A stretch of DNA of 64,000 nucleotides, taken from contig NC_071355.1 in the NCBI RefSeq assembly GCF_943734655.1, positions 93,503,449 through 93,567,448 of the forward strand. Direction: 5' to 3'. The DNA comes from Sabethes cyaneus. Its lineage: Eukaryota; Arthropoda; Insecta; Diptera; Culicidae. The stretch's first letter is position 1. Each line of letters begins with the position of its first letter. The notes under the pieces were generated by a model. It ran no database searches, was not told the DNA's origin, and saw only the letters and a list, made by a program, of their open reading frames with translations. A program made the position numbers and the translations under genes. Below are positions 58,320 through 64,000 of the stretch, piece after piece.

Positions 58320-60420
58320 ATTGCATAAAATTATAAACAAATATCGTAGTTTTTGTGTTTAGTAAGCATAAATTAATAAAAATAATTCAAAAAATCCTGT
58401 TCAGGTTTTTCACGGATCTGCAATACTGATTTTTTGCATAGAATTTTTAATTGTGAAAAGCATTTCTGGATTTCATTTTCGTTTGCAGGCTAAATTGGAA
58501 CTATTTTTAACGCCCAAAGAGCTACTTTGACTGTACACAGATAAACAGACATGCTAGTAATATTTGTAAACCAAAGCATTCGTTGGTGATCACTACAATC
58601 GGTAGTTGAGCAACAAAGAAAGTGGCCCAACGTAATCTGCCGCAACTGTCCGCCCAAAAAAAAAGTTCTTCATTATGATTCCAAATATGTACACCTCAGC
58701 ATAGATATTTGAGCCTGATGCTACGCCTTGACTAACGTACCTTTTGGCTTTCTTCGACTTTGTATCCTCTTCTTCATTGCTCAATTCTTCGCATAGTCTA
58801 TTCTTAATAGGACAAGGTGCGCTCAGAATGCCAGTTTTCGCTTCCCTCCACCTTCCTCAGGTGCTTCCATCCGGCATTATGTCGCTGTTTATCACTGTAT
58901 CCTTATTACTTTGAACTACCAGCCAGTCAAGTCACACATGCATAAGCTGCCGCTCGCCGTGATGGTGTATAGTGTGGCTTGAAACGCAAACAGCTAAAAA
59001 ATGTACTATTCGGTTGGATGGTTTAAGGTTTCTTTTATGCCTCCTCTGTGCGTCTTCCTCGCCACGGTCGGTGGTGGCTAAGGCAGGTACATTTTTCCGT
59101 CCGCTAAGCCCGTCAGTCTTGGAAGAAGAATGAAAGTGAACGGTTCGATTTTACTCATAAACACGTCGTAGTAACGAGTTGTCGGTTAATTTGCGTTTTG
59201 TTTCTCCAGTGTTAGCTGTATTAGCTTGATTTGTAATTACGATACTGATTGTTAGTGGTCAGCAAGATTCGGGCACTATCCCGTAGCCCCCAGTGACTAA
59301 ATTATCGGTAGTGATATCAACGTGTTCTAATCCCAAATGTACAGCAGACAAGCGCGCGATTGGATGTATGACACTGGCGATATCGTCAACAATAGTATTG
59401 TGTTTCACTTGCATTTTGTTTACCAGAAAAAAGTCGGCTTTCTGATGTCATGTGTGGAAGTTTGTTGTGGCTATCGTAGGGCATAGAAAATTTAGAATGT
59501 ACCGTGTAACATTAGATATGGTACCTAGTTTCACCGTTGCACAACTTCGGGCTACAAAAATTCGATGCACCTGAGCGTACACATTCTACGAGCATCAAAC
59601 ATACAACCCGTGAAATATATTGCGGCTTCAGCATGGAGAAATTTAGTCATGCTTTGGGCAGCGAAAAAATATAGCACCATAAAAGCATAACTGCACAACG
59701 AACGTTATGCTGACCACTGCTGCCGCGGACAAACGCTAAGCTAACCGTGAAGCAGTGCATCGATCAAGTGCAGCAAGTAGCTTTGCGCGCCCCATGATGA
59801 TGGTGTAATACGATACGGCAGGCGGGTTATTGTTGTTGGAATATATGTATGTACACAAAAATTGATTATGGAATTAGTGCTACCAGAACACACAAAAAAC
59901 CGGAGCTATATTTTTGCGGAATGGATGGTTACTGCACACACTACTGGCCAGTTAGCTCCAATTAATGGTTGGCGTGTTATCGCTCACAGTTTTCCGAAAC
60001 CCAAGCCATGCAGGCTCCTCAGGTTGCGTGCGCACGATTCGTGCATACCAAATAATGACATACCAATGCATATCATTCATTGAACACATCAGCCCGCGCA
60101 CACTTGGCTTTCATTTGTGCCAGGAAATCGACAAATGTTTGCTGCAACGAATGTTTGTTGAATCCCCTGGCAGTACTGCAGTACATAGAGTACCTACTCA
60201 CTACAGACAAGTGACGAAATTAGCTGGAATTTTAACCGCTGTCTGGTTGCGCATTTGTCAAGCGAAAAAAGTAGGTTCTAAATGCTGGTATTCAATAAGA
60301 ATCGGATACAAACCTTGCCTGGTAGTGAGTTGAACTCATCTATTCTTACTAAATCACGTCATTTTATCCCATAGCACAGGAACCCTTTCAATAATGTTAT
60401 TCACAAATGCAAATACTAGG
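58320..60420. other. No gene recognised
   Basis: A long unique-looking region, somewhat less AT-rich from 58800 to 59850. The frames at 59862-60083 and 59965-60333 carry no recognisable domain. No convincing repeat ends. It may be host intron or intergenic DNA. Confidence 0.45.
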
Positions 60421-60422
60421 TG

Positions 60423-60638
60423 CAGTCAGTAAACAATCATGGGTCACACACACACAATTGTGGGTCATTTTAACTTTAGTTGCTATAATTTCCGATTATA
60501 TATCACCTAACAATTGATCTAATAATTTGCTACTTATGGGTAACAATTTTATTAATCAATATAATTATCACACTTCAATCGGCAGTTCCAGTTAAAATGA
60601 CCCATAATTATGAATGACCCATGATTGTGTACTGACTG
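60423..60638. mobile_element. MITE with CAGTCAGTA...CAATCATGGGTCA ends
   Basis: The left end CAGTCAGTAAACAATCATGG and the right end (reverse complement) CAGTCAGTACACAATCATGG are inverted repeats. The ATGGGTCA box is followed further in by TGTGGGTCATTTTAAC and its partner GTTAAAATGACCCATA. About 216 bp. The TA stands on the right side but TG on the left, so a mariner-type origin is only likely. Confidence 0.75.
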
Positions 60639-60871
60639 TAGTTCAATTGCAGCGAATAAATTTGACGAAATTGGACAATTACAAAAGATAACATATAAAC
60701 ATTCGTTGGCTGTAAAAGGTAGCCTTTTCCTGGTTTAAATGGAAGTGTTATATTGTCAACTAAATTATCAAACAAAATGAGCAAAGCATACGATAATTAC
60801 AAATAAGGCTGCGGCTTTTTTTGCTATTCACTAGCCCTGAAAGTAATTCACATTACTTCTAAGTGCTGAAC

Positions 60872-60909
<38 letters not shown>

Positions 60910-61134
60910 CTGGCAACTCTGCTTGTGTATGTTTACAATCAGTTTTCACCTGTATGTTAATTTTAATTATTCACTGTGCAACGGCAATTTCGTACTATTT
61001 TGGATTATCGATCTGGATATTGAGTTTGTAGTGTATACGTGGAAAGTGAAGTTCACCAAATAATTTTGCTCCAATCGACCGTTCTCGATATCTAAGTGGA
61101 TCGTGCTTTGTGCGGACTTTGCATTGTCTGATTT
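60639..61134. other. Poly-T tract and presumed 5' UTR of the CR1-like element
   Basis: A run of 35 T (60875-60909) is followed by about 300 bp without coding features ahead of ORF1. The 5' end of the LINE probably lies just after the T-run, but no duplication can be tested because the 3' end is outside the window. Confidence 0.45.
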
Positions 61135-61206
61135 TTGATATTGTCTGGAATCGACTCAACGCTTTACGTACATCGCTTGCTTTGCCTACCCAAAGGCGCT
61201 AACACT

Positions 61207-61989
61207 ATGGCGAAAGAATTATGCGGCGAATGCAAAATCGAGATTAATGATCTTGAACCGATCCGTTGTGGTTTTTGCGAATCAGGCTTCCACATAAATC
61301 AACAATGCTGTGGATTCAACAGTCGGGTTTGCAAAGAACTGTTTGCGCAGGGCAAAATACTCTTTATTTGTCCCAACTGCCGTGATATACTGAACGGCCG
61401 ATCGATTGCTTCGTATGTAAAGGAATTGCAAGAGAATGAATCTTCTCATCTGCCACTGCCTGTTAACTTGCCGGCTCAAGTGCAAAAACTGACCGAGATA
61501 GTTGAGGGATTGAGTAGAAAGTTTGACGGCATAGCGAATAAGCCAACGAATGTTGAATGTGTGGCCGGTACCCCTACAAATTTATCGGCTACACCAGTGT
61601 GGCCTGTAAGAAATGCTAAGCGCCGTCGTGCAGACCGTTTGCCGATAGAAATAACATCTGATCGTGGCATTAACAACGTTGACTTTTCTGACCTTTCTGT
61701 GCCTTCGGTAGCTTCTGCTAGACCCGTAAATTACTTCTGGCTTTATTTATCCGGTTTAAATCCAAAAATTACCGATTGCGATGTGCAAAAAATCGTTTCA
61801 CGCTGCCTGGATTTGGTCGAGCCCGCTGCTGTTATTCGGCTTGTTCAAAGAGGAGCTGATACTTCTAATTTCTCGTACGTGTCATATAAAATTGGTTTGG
61901 ATCCCGGCATGAAATCCACTGCATTGGACCCTGCTTCCTGGCCAGCTGGATTGTTATTCAGAGAATTCATCGACCGTCCAAAAAACTAG
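61207..61989 (+). CDS. CR1-like LINE ORF1: PHD-finger RNA-binding protein
   Basis: The frame is open from 61135, but the ATG at 61207 (MAKELCGECKIEI) is the better start because the zinc finger begins right after it. Residues 5-60 give a Cys4-His-Cys3 PHD-type finger: CGEC, RCGFC, FHINQQC, then FICPNC. A coiled-coil-like stretch follows (LPAQVQKLTEIVEGLSRKFD, about residue 95-115), then a basic segment (NAKRRRADRLP) and a C-terminal RRM-like part (NYFWLYLSGLNP ... VSYKIGLDPG ... SWPAGLLFREF). PHD fingers in ORF1 are known from CR1-group LINEs, where the protein is thought to coat the element RNA. About 260 residues, complete. It ends PKN-stop exactly at an A AAA AAC heptamer. Confidence 0.9.
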   Translation: MAKELCGECKIEINDLEPIRCGFCESGFHINQQCCGFNSRVCKELFAQGKILFICPNCRDILNGRSIASYVKELQENESSHLPLPVNLPAQVQKLTEIVEGLSRKFDGIANKPTNVECVAGTPTNLSATPVWPVRNAKRRRADRLPIEITSDRGINNVDFSDLSVPSVASARPVNYFWLYLSGLNPKITDCDVQKIVSRCLDLVEPAAVIRLVQRGADTSNFSYVSYKIGLDPGMKSTALDPASWPAGLLFREFIDRPKN

Positions 61990-62027
61990 TAGCGTCTAGC
62001 AGCTCTCCATTTACTGCTTCAGCTGCT
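61980..62027 (+). promoter_or_regulatory. Candidate -1 ribosomal frameshift site between ORF1 and ORF2
   Basis: The heptamer A AAA AAC (61980-61986) lies in the ORF1 phase X XXY YYZ and is followed at once by the ORF1 stop TAG. Slipping one base back gives AAA AAA CTA GTA and enters a frame that stays open until the T8 run at 62224, in the phase of the endonuclease start. AGCAGCT (61998-62004) and AGCTGCT (62021-62027) can pair as a 7-bp stem with a 16-nt loop, 11 nt behind the heptamer. Slippery site, spacer and stem are the standard parts of -1 frameshift signals. Function is inferred. Confidence 0.6.
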
Positions 62028-64000
62028 GTTCCAGAATCGTTATCACTGTGTTCATTCAATGACGGTGGGTGCCTTGGGGCTCCCACCAGAGGCGAGTATT
62101 GCAATAATGTTTTTGCGCTCCCTTTGCTGTACCGCTCATCTTTTCAGCATTCCGTTCGTGATACCACAAATATTTGGATATACCATCAGAACGTGCGCGG
62201 ATTAAGAACCAAGATCGATGATGTTTTTTTTGGCGACCAACGACTGCGACTTCGATGTCATCATATTCACTGAAACTGGGCTCGACGATAGTATTCTATC
62301 TCTTCAATTATTCGGCAATGCTTTCAACGTTTTCCGATGTGATCGCAGTCCACTAAACAGCAACAAACGTTCATTCGGTGGTGTTCTGATTGGCGTCGCA
62401 CGGCAACACCCGAGTGCGATCTTTGAGACTGCACATGGCAGCTGTCTGGAACAGATATGTGTGAGGGCGACAATCAACGGAATGAAGCTACTTTTGTGTG
62501 CCATATATATTGCCCCAGACAAACGAAGTGACTTATCTATCATTGATTCGCACGTCGCTTCCGTCCGAGATTTCTATGAGAGCAGCGCTGCGGATAGTAC
62601 TGTGTTAGTTTGCGGTGATTATAACCAACCCCGCATAGCTTGGAACTATTGTGATGGCATTATAACACATAACGGGACTACGCATCTCACACCTGCTAGT
62701 GCTGCACTGGTTGATGGTATGGATTTTTTAAATTTGAACCAAGCAAATTTACATCGTAATCGTCTCGGACGCGTGCTTGATTTGGTATTTCACTCTGCTG
62801 AGTGTGAAGTTAAGATAGATGTGTGTGATGCTCCTTTGCTGCCGGTTGACTTGCACCATCCCCCGCTAGCGATTTCGATTCCTGCCAATATAAACCAATG
62901 CGCTGTTCGTTCCGAAGCCACATCGGCGATGCGTGAGCTGAATTATCGCAGAATTGATTATGCCGCTTTTTCCGAGTATTTATCGTGCGTTGATTGGCAT
63001 GTTCTACTGGACAGTAATGATGTAAATGCGATGGCAGAAAATTTTTGTACAATAATCCGTTCATGGCTCAACGAAAATTTGCCTTTTGTTAGACAGCCAT
63101 TCTCCCCGGCGTGGAGTAACCGTCGTCTGAGGGAATTGAAACGGAAACGAAACACATGTTTGCGCAACCTTCGCCGGTTGAGATCAACTGAAACCAAGTA
63201 TAATTTCAAGCGTTCAAGCGATGACTACCGTAGGTTAAATGCTGGTCTTTACAAATCGTATGTGCTGAGAGTTCAAACTGATCTGCGCCGAAATCCAAAA
63301 AAGTTTTGGACTTTTGTAAACACAAAACGTAAATGCCGCTCGACTATTACGGATGTGTATTACGATGAAGTGGAATCCTGCTCAGCGTCTAGTTCATGCG
63401 AGCTATTTGCTAAATTTTTCTCCACGGTATTTGCTTCTGAAGTTTCTCCTGAAGAGGATGTTATGCGTGCCGCAGAAAGCATTCCTGCCGATTTAATCGA
63501 TCTCGATGTTTTTGAAATTACTAACGATATGATAATAACTGCTGCGAAAAAGTTGAAGTGTTCGTATTCTGCTGGTCCGGATGGAATTCCGGCTGTTCTT
63601 TTGAGCCGTTGCATGGAAATTTTGGCTGCGCCACTTTGCTGCATTTTCAACGAATCGTTATCTCAAGGAAAATTCCCTGATGTTTGGAAATATTCGTATA
63701 TGTTCCCGGTTTATAAGAGTGGTGACCGTCGAAATGTACGAAACTACCGTGGGATTACCAGTTTATCGGCTGCATCTAAGTTGTTCGAAACGATTGTGAG
63801 CACTGTTATGCTAAGTAGCACGAGGAATTACATTTCCTCTGATCAGCATGGATTTGTTCCTGGTCGCTCCGTGACAACTAACCTCCTCGATTTCACATCA
63901 AACTGCATTCGGGATATTGAACAAAAAGCGCAAGTCGATGTAATTTATACAGACCTGAAAGCTGCATTCGACCGAATTGATCATCACATCTTGCTTAAAA
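61986..64000 (+). CDS. CR1-like LINE ORF2: endonuclease and reverse transcriptase (partial, one frameshift)
   Basis: The -1 frame behind ORF1 is open from 61986 without any ATG (VASSSSPFTASAAVPES, then IWIYHQNVRGLRTKIDD). At a run of eight T (62224-62231) one base too many shifts the frame. From 62218 the next frame, which has ATGs at 62218 and 62221, runs open to the window end, about 594 codons. Endonuclease motifs in order: QNVRGL, IFTETGLDD, YIAPD, VCGDYNQ, GRVLDLVF and DLHHPPL. RT motifs: SAGPDGIPAVLL, FPDVWKYSYMFPVYKSGD, YRGITSLSAASKLFE, DQHGFVPGRSVTTNL, VIYTDLKAAFDRIDHH. The catalytic YADD box and the rest lie beyond 64000. The protein nicks target DNA and copies the element RNA at the nick. 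High integrity suggests a recent insertion. Confidence 0.9.

Noticed and set aside
59965..60333. 122-residue frame as a gene
   Set aside because: No recognisable domain or splice signals, and no codon pattern that would support it.
61135..61206. ORF1 start at the first ATG (61135)
   Set aside because: The extra 24 residues precede the zinc finger without any feature; the ATG at 61207 is a better start.

Overview
The window reads as nuclear DNA of a culicine mosquito, most likely Aedes-like. The evidence is long AT-rich introns packed with transposons, several DD37E-type mariner relatives (a group described from mosquitoes), RTE, CR1-like and Jockey-like LINEs, tRNA-derived SINEs, and many foldback elements and MITEs. 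No rRNA gene, functional tRNA gene, CRISPR array, prokaryotic gene or recognisable virus sequence was seen.

One host gene is visible, on the + strand. Five coding segments have canonical AG/GT borders and compatible phases: 2530-2709, 2782-2839, 25824-25954, 36945-37676 and 37774-37895. The first two look like the C-terminal half of a PDZ-type domain. The third is a charged helical segment. The fourth is a long Ser/Thr/Asn/Ala-rich low-complexity region. The fifth is acidic. The start and end of the gene lie outside what I can see. Its introns of about 23 kb and 11 kb hold most of the transposons. A unique-looking stretch at about 13145-14900 resembles 5' UTR or promoter sequence and might be an alternative first exon.

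Layout: 1-1850, two LINE relics; 2530-2839, host exons; 3870-6300, foldback element, piggyBac-like MITE and a DD37E transposon; 6390-8525, decayed RTE copies joined tail to body; 11086-12530, foldback element and a LINE 3' end; 15340-22070, SINE-like and nested foldback elements with two copies of a 1.3-kb repeat; 22500-24390, SINE, RTE and mariner relics; 25.8 kb, host exon; 27.3-29.1 kb, RTE split by a DD37E element; 29.86-32.1 kb, Jockey-like relic with a (GT)47 tract; 32.6-35.76 kb, near-complete RTE element bracketed by a 14-bp duplication; 36.9-37.9 kb, host exons; 39.4-40.4, 43.2-43.7 and 46.5-47.8 kb, Tc1/mariner copies; 40.6-42.1 and 48.2-55.1 kb, RTE and CR1-like fragments, several nested; 55.2-57.6 kb, pogo-like MITE and a foldback element carrying a 5'-truncated RTE with an intact 3' reading frame; 60.4-60.9 kb, MITE and poly-T; 61.1-64.0 kb, a young CR1-like LINE running off the window edge.

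The most interesting signal is in that last element. ORF1 (PHD finger) ends directly behind the heptamer A AAA AAC, in the phase required for -1 ribosomal frameshifting. The -1 frame opens straight into the ORF2 endonuclease frame, which has no upstream ATG, and a 7-bp stem-loop lies 11 nt downstream. Much of the rest is a readable insertion history: element-in-element insertions, many with matching target-site duplications.
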